DNA of 64,000 nt from Olivibacter sp. SDN3 (GCF_014334135.1 NZ_CP060497.1:2108001-2172000); one strand, 5' to 3'; counted from the stretch's first letter, positions 18,622 to 27,931 are shown. The notes: generated by a model not told the origin, from the sequence alone. Translations and numbers: made by a program.

Positions 18622-19449
18622 ATGATTTCTGTACTTATTTTAACAAAAAACGAAGAACAAGATTTGCCAGGTTGCCTGGCCTCTGTGTCATGGTGTGATG
18701 ATGTTCATGTTTTTGACTCCTTTAGTGATGATCGGACGGTGTCGATAGCAACGGAAGCGGGCGCTCAGATTACACAACGGAAATTTGATAATTGGTCAGC
18801 GCACCAGAATTGGGGGCTGGCAAATATTCCATTTAAGCATCAATGGGTCTTGTATATAGATGCGGATGAGCGGGTATCGGATGGATTGCGCAAAGCAGTG
18901 TTGGAATTTAATGGGAATACGGACTTGGTCGCTTGTGAATTGCAGCGACGCGATTTTGCCTGGAACGGCAAATGGTTAAAGCATGCACAGATTTCTCCAT
19001 ATTACTTACGATTTTTCAGGCCGGATAAGATGCGGTATGAGCGGTTGGTAAACCCGGTGTCGATTCCTGACGGCCCTGTCGGTCGAATCAATGGCTTTTT
19101 AGATCACTATCCGTTCAGTAAAGGATTTCGCTACTGGTTACAAAGGCACTTAAGTTACGCCGACATGGAAGCGGCAATGCGACTAGAAGATATGGGAAAG
19201 GGTACGAAGTTCTCTTGGAGAAAAGCCCTGTTCAGTAAAGATTTTACAGAAAAGCGCTTTCATCAAAAAGGACTTTTCTATAAAATGCCTGGCAGGCCTT
19301 TTATTAAATGGTGTTATATGGTTTTTGGTCGAAGGGCTTTTTTGGACGGATCTGCCGGTACTACCTATGCGACTCTACAGGCTATCTATGAATATTTTAT
19401 CATTTTGAAAACAAGAGAATTATTAAATAAGAAAAATTCCGAAAGCTAA
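18622..19449 (+). CDS. family 2 glycosyltransferase, WaaE/KdtX-like
   Basis: This 275-aa protein resembles the WaaE/KdtX group of family 2 glycosyltransferases that add glucose to lipopolysaccharide core. It has ISVLILTKNEEQDLPGCLAS at the start, the metal-binding DADER motif near residue 81, and the YYLRFFRPDKMRYE block of the group. It ends 1 base before the WcaI-like gene, so they are coupled. The leader just upstream repeats a short sequence also found before wza. Confidence 0.85.
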   Translation: MISVLILTKNEEQDLPGCLASVSWCDDVHVFDSFSDDRTVSIATEAGAQITQRKFDNWSAHQNWGLANIPFKHQWVLYIDADERVSDGLRKAVLEFNGNTDLVACELQRRDFAWNGKWLKHAQISPYYLRFFRPDKMRYERLVNPVSIPDGPVGRINGFLDHYPFSKGFRYWLQRHLSYADMEAAMRLEDMGKGTKFSWRKALFSKDFTEKRFHQKGLFYKMPGRPFIKWCYMVFGRRAFLDGSAGTTYATLQAIYEYFIILKTRELLNKKNSES

Positions 19450-19450
19450 T

Positions 19451-20692
19451 ATGAGAATTTTAATCTTTGGAATTAATTATGCTCCTGAACTCACTGGTAT
19501 TGGGAAGTACACAGGGGAGATGGCTACTTGGTTGGCGAGTCAGGGGCATGAGGTGGCCGTAGTGACCGCGCCTCCTTACTATCCCGAGTGGGAGATAAAT
19601 CCAGCTTACAAGGGGAAGGGTTGGCATAAGGAAAGGCGAGACGGTGTGACTGTGTATCGTGTGCCCTTATATGTTCCAAAAGAAGTGACGTCTAAAAAGC
19701 GTATTGTCCATGAATTCTCTTTTCTTGGTGGTGTCTTCCCACGTTGGTTCGCCTTGCTATTGAAAAAGAAATATGATGTGGTGATCAATATCAATCCTCC
19801 TTTTCATTTAGGTTTTTTTGCAATGCTATATGCCAAATTAAAAAGAGCTAAGCTGATTACGCACATTCAGGATTTGCAGATAGATGCAGCGAAGGATTTG
19901 GGTATGATTAAAAACGAGCGGTTGTTGCGCTTAATGTTTAAATCTGAACGCTATATCCTTAAACACAGCGACGCCATCTCGTCAATCAGTTTAGGAATGA
20001 AAAGAAAAATCTTATCGAAGGGCGTTCCCGAGCAAAAATACATGATGTTCCCGAACTGGGTCGATGAAGACGCCGTGAAGCCTTTATCGAAGAAGGAATC
20101 GCTACGGGAGGAATGGAACATACCATTAACCGATAGGGTAATTTTATATTCCGGAAATTTAGGTGAAAAGCAAGGTTTGGAGATGATTATTGATGCAGCT
20201 GAGCAGTTCAGACATCAGGATAATGTTCGATTTATTATCGTGGGAATGGGGGGTGCTAAGGAGCGCTTACAACAACTTGCCAAGACTAAAGCGCTTCCAA
20301 ACATTTACTTCTATCCCTTGCAGCCTTATGCCAAGCTAAGTGCTTTGCTGGCAACTGCCGATATCCATTTGGTTTTGCAGAAAAAATCGGCCTCCGATCT
20401 GGTGATGCCCAGCAAGCTTACGGGAATTTTAGCAGCTGGTGGATGTGCATTGGTCACGGCCTTGCCAGGTACCTCACTTCATGATGTCATTGCCGATAAT
20501 AAGTTAGGTTTTCTGGTAGAGCCTGAATCTGTGAGTGCACTAGTTGAAGGGCTAAAAGCAATGCTGAATACCGATTTGCAACCATATAAAGATGAGGCCA
20601 GGGCTTATGCGATGGATCATCTTTCCAAAGAGAAGATCATGCACGGTTTTGAAGAAAATATGAGGGTATTATGTAAAGAAAAAGTGAAATAA
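19451..20692 (+). CDS. wcaI: colanic acid-type glycosyltransferase WcaI
   Basis: This 413-aa GT-B protein matches WcaI, a family 4 transferase of colanic acid synthesis. The N-terminus GINYAPELTGIGKYTGEMA, the VTAPPYYPEW block and THIQDLQIDAAKDLG are highly characteristic of WcaI. In E. coli, WcaI is thought to add the second sugar (fucose) of the repeat unit to the lipid-linked glucose. With gmd and fcl in this operon, fucose transfer is a reasonable inference here. Confidence 0.88.
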   Translation: MRILIFGINYAPELTGIGKYTGEMATWLASQGHEVAVVTAPPYYPEWEINPAYKGKGWHKERRDGVTVYRVPLYVPKEVTSKKRIVHEFSFLGGVFPRWFALLLKKKYDVVININPPFHLGFFAMLYAKLKRAKLITHIQDLQIDAAKDLGMIKNERLLRLMFKSERYILKHSDAISSISLGMKRKILSKGVPEQKYMMFPNWVDEDAVKPLSKKESLREEWNIPLTDRVILYSGNLGEKQGLEMIIDAAEQFRHQDNVRFIIVGMGGAKERLQQLAKTKALPNIYFYPLQPYAKLSALLATADIHLVLQKKSASDLVMPSKLTGILAAGGCALVTALPGTSLHDVIADNKLGFLVEPESVSALVEGLKAMLNTDLQPYKDEARAYAMDHLSKEKIMHGFEENMRVLCKEKVK

Positions 20693-20741
20693 GTGTTCAC
20701 TATTGAGAAGAAATGATAATTTTAAGACAAATTTGTAAAGA

Positions 20742-21521
20742 ATGATGTATAGGCTGAAAAAAATACTATTACCAACACTTTTGCTCGCTATTGTATGCTC
20801 GTCTTGCAGAAGTAATAAAACCATCCCGTATTTTAAAAATATACCGGAATCAGAATACAACAAAATCCGTCAATCAGCATTCACTGAGCCGACTATATTG
20901 CCTGATGATATCTTGGATATTACTATACAGACAGCAGAACTTACGGCTTCGAATTCGATCAATGAGGCTGCAACGAACAATAGCGTAGTTGCCGCAGGTG
21001 GTCAACAAAGAGTTACAGGTTTTGTGGTCGATAAGGAAGGGGAAGTAGAATTACCGATTTTGGGAAGAATGAAATTGGCGGGTTTAACCAGCTACGAAGC
21101 GCGAAATCTGATTCGGGAGAAAGCGAAAAAGTATCTGATACAACCAACCGTACAAGTGCGGTTTGTGAATTTTAAAGTAACAATAATTGGAGAGGTGGGC
21201 AGGCCTTCCAGCTACACCATGCCGTCAGAGCGGGTGACGGTATTAGATGCCATTGGCTTAGCGGGCGACTTAACTATTTATGGTAAGCGGGAGAACGTGC
21301 TTTTGATAAGGGAAACACCGGAGGGTAAGGAAATGGTGCGTTTCAATCTAAATGATTCAAAATTATTCGATTCACCCTATTATTATTTGAAGCAAAACGA
21401 TATCATTTATGTGGAACCGAGTAAGGGAAAAATTGCTTCTGCCGAGTCATCAAGATTTAGTATGCTAGCAGTTATTGCGTCATTGGCATCTACTGTGGTA
21501 TTAATTATTACACGACTTTAA
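20742..21521 (+). CDS. wza: Wza-like polysaccharide export lipoprotein
   Basis: This 259-aa outer-membrane-directed lipoprotein has a signal peptide ending in VCSSC, giving lipidation at Cys22. A Poly_export (Wza) domain follows (ILPDDILDITIQ, VDKEGEVELPILGRMKLAG), then an SLBB domain (VTIIGEVGRPSSYTMPSE, about residues 145-235). The last 20 residues form a hydrophobic helix, as in many Bacteroidota Wza homologues. It is followed after 21 bases by the Wzc-like kinase. The second Met (20745) is an alternative start. Confidence 0.92.
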   Translation: MMYRLKKILLPTLLLAIVCSSCRSNKTIPYFKNIPESEYNKIRQSAFTEPTILPDDILDITIQTAELTASNSINEAATNNSVVAAGGQQRVTGFVVDKEGEVELPILGRMKLAGLTSYEARNLIREKAKKYLIQPTVQVRFVNFKVTIIGEVGRPSSYTMPSERVTVLDAIGLAGDLTIYGKRENVLLIRETPEGKEMVRFNLNDSKLFDSPYYYLKQNDIIYVEPSKGKIASAESSRFSMLAVIASLASTVVLIITRL

Positions 21522-21542
21522 TCTTTATAAGGGTATTTTACT

Positions 21543-23903
21543 ATGCAAGAGAGTAATCAAGAAATGAAGTACAAGTCTAACGTTGATACGGGGTTTGATT
21601 TCCGGGAATACTTGGGAAGGCTAGTTCGCCTATGGCCACTTTTTCTAGTCAGCTTAATTATTTGTTTTGCCGCGGTATTTTTGTACCTGCGTTATTACGT
21701 TACACCGGCCTATCATGTGTCTGCGAAAGTTTTGATTGATGATAGCCAATCTAGCCAGGGTTCGGGTCAATATGACTTGAATGGCTTATTGGGTACAACT
21801 AGTGGAGTGGATAATCAGGTGGAAATTCTGAAGACCAGGTTCTTGATGGAATCGCTGGTGCGCGACTTGAAGTTATATGTTACGTGGTTTAATGTGGGAT
21901 CATTCAGGGATGTAGAGTTGTTTGAGCCTCCTTTTGATTTGGAGTTCACCGTGAATGACGAGGTTAATAAAACATTGGCCTTATACATTAGCCCCACAGA
22001 CACCGCAAAATTTAGCCTTAAGTATACTGGAGACAGTGACGAAGAAATCGTTTTGGATGATATCCCCTTTAACACCTCTTTTCAGATTGAGGGATACGGT
22101 GCTTTCAAATTGAATAAAAATAATTACTCCTTTGCTAAAGGGAAACAGACTTACAAAGTAACTATCGCACCTCTGGACAATGCCGTTGGACGGCTTAGAG
22201 GAGCCTTAAGTGCCAACATATCGAATAAATTGACTACCATTATCGACTTACAGTTCGATCATGCTATAAGAGCGAAGGGTGAATATATCTTAAAATACTA
22301 CATCGACGAATACATACGGCAGAATATAAGGGACAAAAGTAGAATTGCCGACAGTACGATAGCTTTCATCGACGAGCGTATTATTTTGGTAAATGCCGAG
22401 CTAGATGGCATTGAGCAGAATATACAGCGCTTTATGCAAGACAAGGGCTTAGCTAACATTGGTGCGCAATCGCAGATTATTTTGCAGAATAGCAACGAGT
22501 ACATCAAAGAATTAGCAACGCTTGAGACACGGATGATGGTGATGGATGGAGTAGAAGAGTTGTTGAGTAAGCCGGGGGGAAGAAGTTTGATTTCCGGAAC
22601 AGCTCTGAACGATGGCGTAGCTGATCAAGGCTTCAATTCGATGTTGAATAATTACAACAGTCTAATTCTAGAAAAAGAGCGCTTAACCTTAGCTTATACG
22701 GCAGATCACCCCTATATCGACAATGTGAATAAACGCATAGAATCTATGAAGGCAAGTATTTTTGAGTTTATCAAAAATACACGCGAATCCCTGAATGTAA
22801 ATAGAGAGCAGTTAATGAAAAGTGCTGGACAATCGCAAGGTGATATCCGACAACTACCGGCGCAGGAGCGAGCTTTCTTGGATATGTCTCGGCAACAACA
22901 GTTGAAGCAGGAACTATATTTGTTTTTACTGCAAAAGAGAGAAGAAACCGCATTGGCAAAACCGTCTAATATTTCGGGTATCCGGGTGATCGATCCGCCT
23001 AAGGCAGATGGCTCACCTTTTTCTCCAAAAAAGCAAATCATATGGTTGGGTACTTTTATTTTTGCTTTGTTGATTCCGACTGGCAAAATATATATTGAAG
23101 ATATTTTTAATACGAAGGTAAGGGGGCGGGCGGATGTTGAGAAAAGAAGTTCGCTGCCGATCATAGGTGAATTGAGCCACCATACGAATACTGGTGAAGT
23201 TGTTGACTTTGATTCTTCTCGTTCACCTATTGCTGAACAATTTAGAGGCCTGCGAACAAATCTGCAATTCTTAATGCCAAATGAGCAAGACAAAGTGGTT
23301 TTAGTCACTTCAGGGATGCCAGGAGAAGGAAAATCTTTCGCATCGATCAATTTGGCAAACGTTTTTGCAGTATCAGATAAAAAGGTTTTGTTACTGGAAT
23401 TTGATTTACGAAAACCCAAATTATCTAAAACCTATACGGGTAGCGGAAATGGGATATCGAATTTTATCATTGATAATCAATTGACCTTGGCAGATATGAT
23501 CAAGCCGGTTAATAAAGCGGGCAATCTCTATTTCGGATCTTGTGGGCCCATTCCTCCCAACCCATCGGAATTGATTATAAACCCACGTACCCGGGAAATG
23601 TTGGCACGCGCAAGAGAAATGTTTGATATTATTATAGTGGATGCACCGCCAATTGGCGCAGTGACTGACGGACAGCTGTTAAGCGAATATTGTGACGTTT
23701 CACTATATGTGGTCCGTGCAGATTATACGCCGCGTGATCTGATCGGCCTTCCTGAAGACATGCGGAGAGAAAAGAAAATGAAAAATATGGCAGTCGTCTT
23801 AAATGATGTCAAGGAAGGCAGTGGAAGTTATTATGGTTATACATATGGCTATTATAATCAGGAAGAAGTAAAAGATAAATGGTGGAAAAGGATAGGAAAG
23901 TAG
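21543..23903 (+). CDS. wzc: Wzc-like polysaccharide co-polymerase and BY-kinase
   Basis: This 786-aa inner membrane protein combines a Wzz chain-length domain with a cytoplasmic bacterial tyrosine kinase. The first membrane helix is near residues 30-52, a long periplasmic coiled-coil region follows, and the second helix is near 496-514. The kinase has Walker A GMPGEGKS (about 590), Walker A-prime LLLEFDLRKPK (about 616) and Walker B IIIVDAPP (about 697). The C-terminal tail has six Tyr residues within 16 positions (around 761-776), the expected autophosphorylation cluster. It should work with Wza to control chain length and export. Confidence 0.94.
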   Translation: MQESNQEMKYKSNVDTGFDFREYLGRLVRLWPLFLVSLIICFAAVFLYLRYYVTPAYHVSAKVLIDDSQSSQGSGQYDLNGLLGTTSGVDNQVEILKTRFLMESLVRDLKLYVTWFNVGSFRDVELFEPPFDLEFTVNDEVNKTLALYISPTDTAKFSLKYTGDSDEEIVLDDIPFNTSFQIEGYGAFKLNKNNYSFAKGKQTYKVTIAPLDNAVGRLRGALSANISNKLTTIIDLQFDHAIRAKGEYILKYYIDEYIRQNIRDKSRIADSTIAFIDERIILVNAELDGIEQNIQRFMQDKGLANIGAQSQIILQNSNEYIKELATLETRMMVMDGVEELLSKPGGRSLISGTALNDGVADQGFNSMLNNYNSLILEKERLTLAYTADHPYIDNVNKRIESMKASIFEFIKNTRESLNVNREQLMKSAGQSQGDIRQLPAQERAFLDMSRQQQLKQELYLFLLQKREETALAKPSNISGIRVIDPPKADGSPFSPKKQIIWLGTFIFALLIPTGKIYIEDIFNTKVRGRADVEKRSSLPIIGELSHHTNTGEVVDFDSSRSPIAEQFRGLRTNLQFLMPNEQDKVVLVTSGMPGEGKSFASINLANVFAVSDKKVLLLEFDLRKPKLSKTYTGSGNGISNFIIDNQLTLADMIKPVNKAGNLYFGSCGPIPPNPSELIINPRTREMLARAREMFDIIIVDAPPIGAVTDGQLLSEYCDVSLYVVRADYTPRDLIGLPEDMRREKKMKNMAVVLNDVKEGSGSYYGYTYGYYNQEEVKDKWWKRIGK

Positions 23904-23983
23904 AAATTCATAGATAGATTTTTTTGTATCTGAATGTTAATAAATAATTTCTTCTACATAATATATTGAATAACATACGACTT

Positions 23984-25375
23984 ATGAGCATAACAAAAAT
24001 CTGTTGTATAGGAGCGGGCTATGTTGGTGGCCCGACGATGGCTGTGATCGCCAAGCAGTGCCCGCATATCCGGGTTACGGTTGTAGACCTGAACGAGGCG
24101 CGTATAGCAGCCTGGAACGATTCCGACGTGACGAAGATCCCGGTTTATGAGCCGGGTCTGAGCGAAGTTGTTGCCGAGGCCCGTGGCCGGAACCTTTTTT
24201 TCTCTACCGATGTTGACGGAGCGATCGATGAAGCGGAGATGGTCTTCATATCGGTGAACACGCCCACCAAGACCTACGGAGCTGGGAAGGGGCAGGCCGC
24301 GGACCTGAAATGGATCGAGCTGTGCGCGCGTCAGATAGCGCGTGTGAGCACCACGGACAAGATCGTTGTGGAGAAGTCGACACTTCCGGTGCGTACGGCG
24401 AGCACGCTGAAGGATATCCTTTCCCATACGGGCAGCGGTGCGAGCTTCCAGATCCTGTCGAACCCGGAGTTTCTGGCCGAGGGAACGGCGGTCGATGACC
24501 TGCTGAGCCCCGACCGTGTGCTGATCGGGGGTGATCAGAGCGAAGAGGGGAAGCGTGCGATCGGGTCGCTTGTTGAGGTCTATGCGAACTGGGTGCCGCG
24601 TGAGCGTATCCTGACGACGAACGTGTGGTCCTCGGAGCTTTCGAAGCTGACGGCCAATGCCTTTCTTGCGCAGCGGGTATCGTCGATCAATTCGCTTTCG
24701 GAGCTCTGCGAGCACACGGAGGCGGATGTTAGCGAGGTTTCCCGAGCGATCGGTACGGACAGCCGCATCGGTCCGAAGTTCCTGAAGGCCTCGGTCGGAT
24801 TCGGGGGTTCGTGTTTCCAGAAGGATATCCTGAACCTGGTGTACATCGCGCGTACGTATGGGTTACAGGAGGTTGCCGATTACTGGGAACAGGTTATCAT
24901 CATGAACGACCACCAGAAGCGGCGCTTTGCGGGCCGTATCATCCGAACGCTGTACAATACGGTTAACGGGAAGAAGATCGCCTTTCTGGGCTGGGCCTTC
25001 AAGAAGGACACGAACGACACGCGGGAATCGGCTGCGATCTATGTAGCGGACCATTTACTGCTGGAGCAGGCGGAGCTTTCGGTGTATGATCCGAAGGTGC
25101 CGGTTCAGCAGGTTTACACGGATCTGGATTACCTTGCCACGCGGAGCAGCGATGAGAACAAGTCGTTGCTGAAGGTGGTGAACGATCCCTATGAGGCGTG
25201 CAGGGATGCGCATGCCGTAGCTGTGCTGACGGAGTGGGACGAGTTTAGGGATTACGACTGGCAGCGGATCTATGACAACATGCTGAAGCCTGCCCATGTA
25301 TTTGACGGCAGGAACATCCTGGACAAAGCGAAACTGGAGGCCATAGGCTTCAAGGTGAAGGCTATCGGGAGTTGA
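23984..25375 (+). CDS. ugd: eukaryote-type UDP-glucose 6-dehydrogenase
   Basis: This 463-aa enzyme oxidises UDP-glucose to UDP-glucuronate with NAD. It has [10 protein letters not shown] at the N-terminus, [31 protein letters not shown] and the catalytic Cys277 in [10 protein letters not shown]. By recall, it follows the animal UGDH sequence closely across its whole length, more than the shorter E. coli type. Base composition is unlike its neighbours: after the first 30 bases the gene is GC-rich (36 of 60 bases at 24301-24360) and prefers CTG and GTG codons. The ATG at 23984 starts just before the conserved Rossmann strand; a TTG at 23966 is less likely. It is the last gene of the operon. Confidence 0.95.
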   Translation: MSITKICCIGAGYVGGPTMAVIAKQCPHIRVTVVDLNEARIAAWNDSDVTKIPVYEPGLSEVVAEARGRNLFFSTDVDGAIDEAEMVFISVNTPTKTYGAGKGQAADLKWIELCARQIARVSTTDKIVVEKSTLPVRTASTLKDILSHTGSGASFQILSNPEFLAEGTAVDDLLSPDRVLIGGDQSEEGKRAIGSLVEVYANWVPRERILTTNVWSSELSKLTANAFLAQRVSSINSLSELCEHTEADVSEVSRAIGTDSRIGPKFLKASVGFGGSCFQKDILNLVYIARTYGLQEVADYWEQVIIMNDHQKRRFAGRIIRTLYNTVNGKKIAFLGWAFKKDTNDTRESAAIYVADHLLLEQAELSVYDPKVPVQQVYTDLDYLATRSSDENKSLLKVVNDPYEACRDAHAVAVLTEWDEFRDYDWQRIYDNMLKPAHVFDGRNILDKAKLEAIGFKVKAIGS

Positions 25376-25397
25376 TAGCCTATAGACATAGTACTAT

Positions 25398-25447
25398 AAA
25401 AAAAAGCGTCTCTTAGATATAATTACATCTAAGAGACGCTTTTTTGT
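25398..25447. terminator. bidirectional terminator after ugd
   Basis: A perfect hairpin with arms of at least 15 bases (AAGCGTCTCTTAGAT at 25404-25418 and its complement at 25427-25441) and an 8-base loop is flanked by A-run and T-run. It can end the polysaccharide operon on the + strand and the 76-aa gene on the - strand. Confidence 0.93.
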
Positions 25448-25455
25448 TAAATTGT

Positions 25456-25686
25456 TTAGCTTAGGGTATCGTGATGCGTAATCGCCGATACAGGGTTATG
25501 AGTGAATTGTTGAACTGAGGCTTTACTACCCTTTTCTTCAAGAGTCAGTTGCTTATAATAAACTTCGCCTTCGTTGCTCAGTTGATTTAACGTTTTTACA
25601 TTATCATCGGCTTCCTCCTCATTAAGGTTAGCAATCACCAGAGAAATTTCTCCGTGCAAGCGCATCAGTATGTCATATCTGCTCAT
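25456..25686 (-). CDS. 76-aa protein of unknown function
   Basis: This short gene ends just past the shared terminator and is convergent with ugd. The product is acidic in its first half (NLNEEEADDN) and polar, with no signal peptide, membrane segment or motif that I recognise. An intact frame from an ATG to a stop placed right at the terminator supports it as real. It may be a helical cytosolic protein; no function is proposed. Confidence 0.5.
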   Translation of the reverse strand: MSRYDILMRLHGEISLVIANLNEEEADDNVKTLNQLSNEGEVYYKQLTLEEKGSKASVQQFTHNPVSAITHHDTLS

Positions 25687-26040
25687 TGGTTTTTTTGTTG
25701 AAACTCAAACAAAGTAAGTGATAATAAGGCAGAAAATATATCGCAATTTGTTTCATACGTAATGTATAACTACCTGTTAAATATTGAGATATGTTTGTGG
25801 TTAGTTGTGTGTAGAGTTGGCGAATTTCAGATTGCTCAACAACGTCTCGTAGAAAAAAGATCAATTCAACTTAAGCATATGACTTCAGATCATGGCGATC
25901 TACCTTTATTGTTTCACTATACATTATATTCTAAATATTCAAAAAAAGACATCAAATTTAACTTATTTTTACAGATAAGTTAATGTGAAATTATTAGTAA
26001 ATAATTTATCCAAATTGTAGAATAATGTGTATTTTTGTGT
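25687..26040. other. 354-base gap without clear genes
   Basis: The sequence is AT-rich and contains only chance-like open frames on both strands. TATTTTTG at 26030-26037 matches the -7 consensus, but it lies only 3 bases before the ATG at 26041 and has no -33 partner at the right distance. I see no repeat or RNA gene. Confidence 0.4.
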
Positions 26041-26940
26041 ATGCGTTTTTTAATCAACCTAAAGCTACGCTGCATGGCGCTGGCTGCGCTTTTATTGTTA
26101 TTATCCATTACAACAGCGACCTTTGGAAAGTATATTCATCGATATCATCGAAAGTCATTCTCCAATTCTGTAAAATCCCTAGTTACCGCAAATAAACTTC
26201 TCCGGGAAAAAATTGACTTTGATGTCTCATCATCAGATGACTCAACATTTGTTATATTGGCTTTTGGTCAATCCAATTCAGCTAATTCAAGTAACTTTTT
26301 GTACGAGTCGCATAATACGATCATTAATTACTATAAAGGTAATACATTTATTGCTAAGGAACCTTTGCTTGGCATGAAAGGAGGCCTGGGAGGTAGTGTC
26401 TGGACAATATTTGCTGATAAGCTGATAGATAACAGGATGTGCCGGAATGTGGTTGTAATTCCTATTGGTATAAGCGGAACCAATATTAATTGCTGGTCAA
26501 GCGGTCGTTGTAACACCGATCTAGTAGAAACACTTGGTCTTCTTCGGCAGAAAAACATTAAAGCCACTCATATATTCTGGCATCAGGGAGAAGCAGATAA
26601 TAGTAGAATATCCAAAGGAAATTATAAGGATAGGTTAGTATCCATCATCAATACAGTAAGGGAGTTCGGACAGGATGCTCCGTTCTATTGCTCGATAGCT
26701 TCATATGCGCCAAAGCGTTCCGCACTAACTGGACTTGGGATTGATGCCAATATCCAGCAGGCACAGATCGAAACGATAAACGAAATGCCAAATGTGCTTG
26801 CTGGGCCGAACACAGATAAATTGATATATGCGATAGACAGGTTTGACGGGCAGCATTTTTCGGAAATAGGGTTGGATCGCTATTCGGATTTGTTGATGCA
26901 GTCGGTGATAGATGGCGCAGAGGAAATACAACAGGATTAA
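26041..26940 (+). CDS. membrane-anchored or secreted SGNH/sialate O-acetylesterase-like hydrolase
   Basis: The protein (about 299 residues) starts with a hydrophobic signal or anchor segment (about residues 12-28). A domain of the sialate O-acetylesterase (SASA/SGNH) group follows: the nucleophile Ser78 lies in FGQSNSA, a central FWHQGEADN block matches the family, and Asp269 and His272 in DGQHF provide the rest of the triad. Such enzymes remove acetyl esters from sugars outside the cytoplasm. It stands alone next to the polysaccharide locus, so trimming acetyl groups placed by WcaF is possible but unproven. I used the ATG at 26041; an ATG at 26074 would shorten the hydrophobic N-terminus. 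Confidence 0.75.
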   Translation: MRFLINLKLRCMALAALLLLLSITTATFGKYIHRYHRKSFSNSVKSLVTANKLLREKIDFDVSSSDDSTFVILAFGQSNSANSSNFLYESHNTIINYYKGNTFIAKEPLLGMKGGLGGSVWTIFADKLIDNRMCRNVVVIPIGISGTNINCWSSGRCNTDLVETLGLLRQKNIKATHIFWHQGEADNSRISKGNYKDRLVSIINTVREFGQDAPFYCSIASYAPKRSALTGLGIDANIQQAQIETINEMPNVLAGPNTDKLIYAIDRFDGQHFSEIGLDRYSDLLMQSVIDGAEEIQQD

Positions 26941-26997
26941 AAAATAGTCATCTTCGTTTGACGTTTCTTTCCTTAACAAAGTATTTATCTGTTTTTC

Positions 26998-27750
26998 TTA
27001 CCTCGCAACCAGCCCCCCATCAATAACCAGCTCTATGCCGGTTGTATAAGATGACTCGTCAGAAGCCAGATAAAGTGCGCCATAGGCTATTTCCATCACG
27101 TTCCCTAATCTTCCCATGGGGCAAAGGTCTTTCATAAGTTCGTTTGCCTCCTCTGCGGTTCCAATAAAATCGGTCATAGGGGTAAGAATACCTCCGGGGT
27201 GTATAGCATTTACCCGTATATTATCTTTCGCAAATTCCACAGCTTGATCTTTAGTTAATAATTTTAAGCCGCCTTTTGTAGCCGAGTAGGCCGCTCCGTT
27301 GCCACCAACTATTCCAGCGATAGAAGAAATATTGACGATAGCACCACCGTTGTTTTCCTTCATGTGTGGTATACATAATTGAGTGCCAATAAATGGTCCG
27401 GTGAGGTTAACGGCAGTGACTTTATTCCACAGGTCATCCGTCGTATTTTCGGTAGTGGCACCTGCGGGATATATACCGGCATTGTTAACCAAGATATCTA
27501 CCTTGCCATAAAGGGATAGCGCTTTTGTAATTACACTTTGCCAATCGGTCCTTGAGGCCACATCGTGTAAAGCATATTCAATTTGCTGGCCTGCCTGTTG
27601 TGCTTGATGCACCCAAAGCTTTAAATTTTCTTCCTGAATATCCGTTGCCAGAACCCGTGCTCCTTCATCTGCGAACAACCTGGCTATAGCTTCACCAATA
27701 CCACCGGCTGCACCGGTAACTATCGCTACTTTGTCTTTAAGTCTATCCAT
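26998..27750 (-). CDS. SDR family NAD(P)-dependent oxidoreductase
   Basis: This 250-aa classical short-chain dehydrogenase has the cofactor loop TGAAGGIGEAIA near residues 12-23, the NNAG motif, the Ser of the ISSIAGI block, and the YSATKGG catalytic pair. The C-terminal YTTGIELVIDGGLVA is also typical. I set the start at 27750 (MDRLKDKVAIVTG) because the longer frame to 27816 adds residues unlike the family. An inverted repeat typical of TetR operators lies about 75 bases upstream. The substrate is unknown. Confidence 0.9.
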   Translation of the reverse strand: MDRLKDKVAIVTGAAGGIGEAIARLFADEGARVLATDIQEENLKLWVHQAQQAGQQIEYALHDVASRTDWQSVITKALSLYGKVDILVNNAGIYPAGATTENTTDDLWNKVTAVNLTGPFIGTQLCIPHMKENNGGAIVNISSIAGIVGGNGAAYSATKGGLKLLTKDQAVEFAKDNIRVNAIHPGGILTPMTDFIGTAEEANELMKDLCPMGRLGNVMEIAYGALYLASDESSYTTGIELVIDGGLVAR

Positions 27751-27823
27751 AATTTCTTGTGTTTTTGCTGAAAAGCGCCTCCAACTGATTAATTGCAGTA
27801 AAATTAACGTATTCATTCAAGAG

Positions 27824-27843
27824 ACTGACTGAGCCCGGTCAGT
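27824..27843. promoter_or_regulatory. candidate operator upstream of the SDR gene
   Basis: ACTGAC at 27824-27829 is mirrored by GTCAGT at 27838-27843 around an 8-base centre. The 20-bp size and the GGTCAGT half-site look like TetR-family operators, which often control SDR genes. No TetR gene is in the window. Confidence 0.4.
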
Positions 27844-27931
27844 TATAAAAGTGAGATGCATTACAATTTTGAATGTTAGGTTTTGGCTATCAGGTGCTTA
27901 CTTTGTCAGATTAACATTTGTTCATAAACAA

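Noticed and set aside
22712-23419. 235-codon frame antisense to wzc
   Set aside because: The Wzc reading on the + strand carries the kinase motifs. The antisense product is Ser/Cys-rich without any domain.
23954-24715. 253-codon frame antisense to ugd, plus other antisense frames there
   Set aside because: The long frames come from the high GC content of ugd, which makes stop codons rare on the other strand. The Arg-rich product matches no fold, and ugd itself is certain.
25762-25983. 73-codon + strand frame in the gap before the esterase
   Set aside because: Composition is that of chance AT-rich translation and there is no promoter or start signal.
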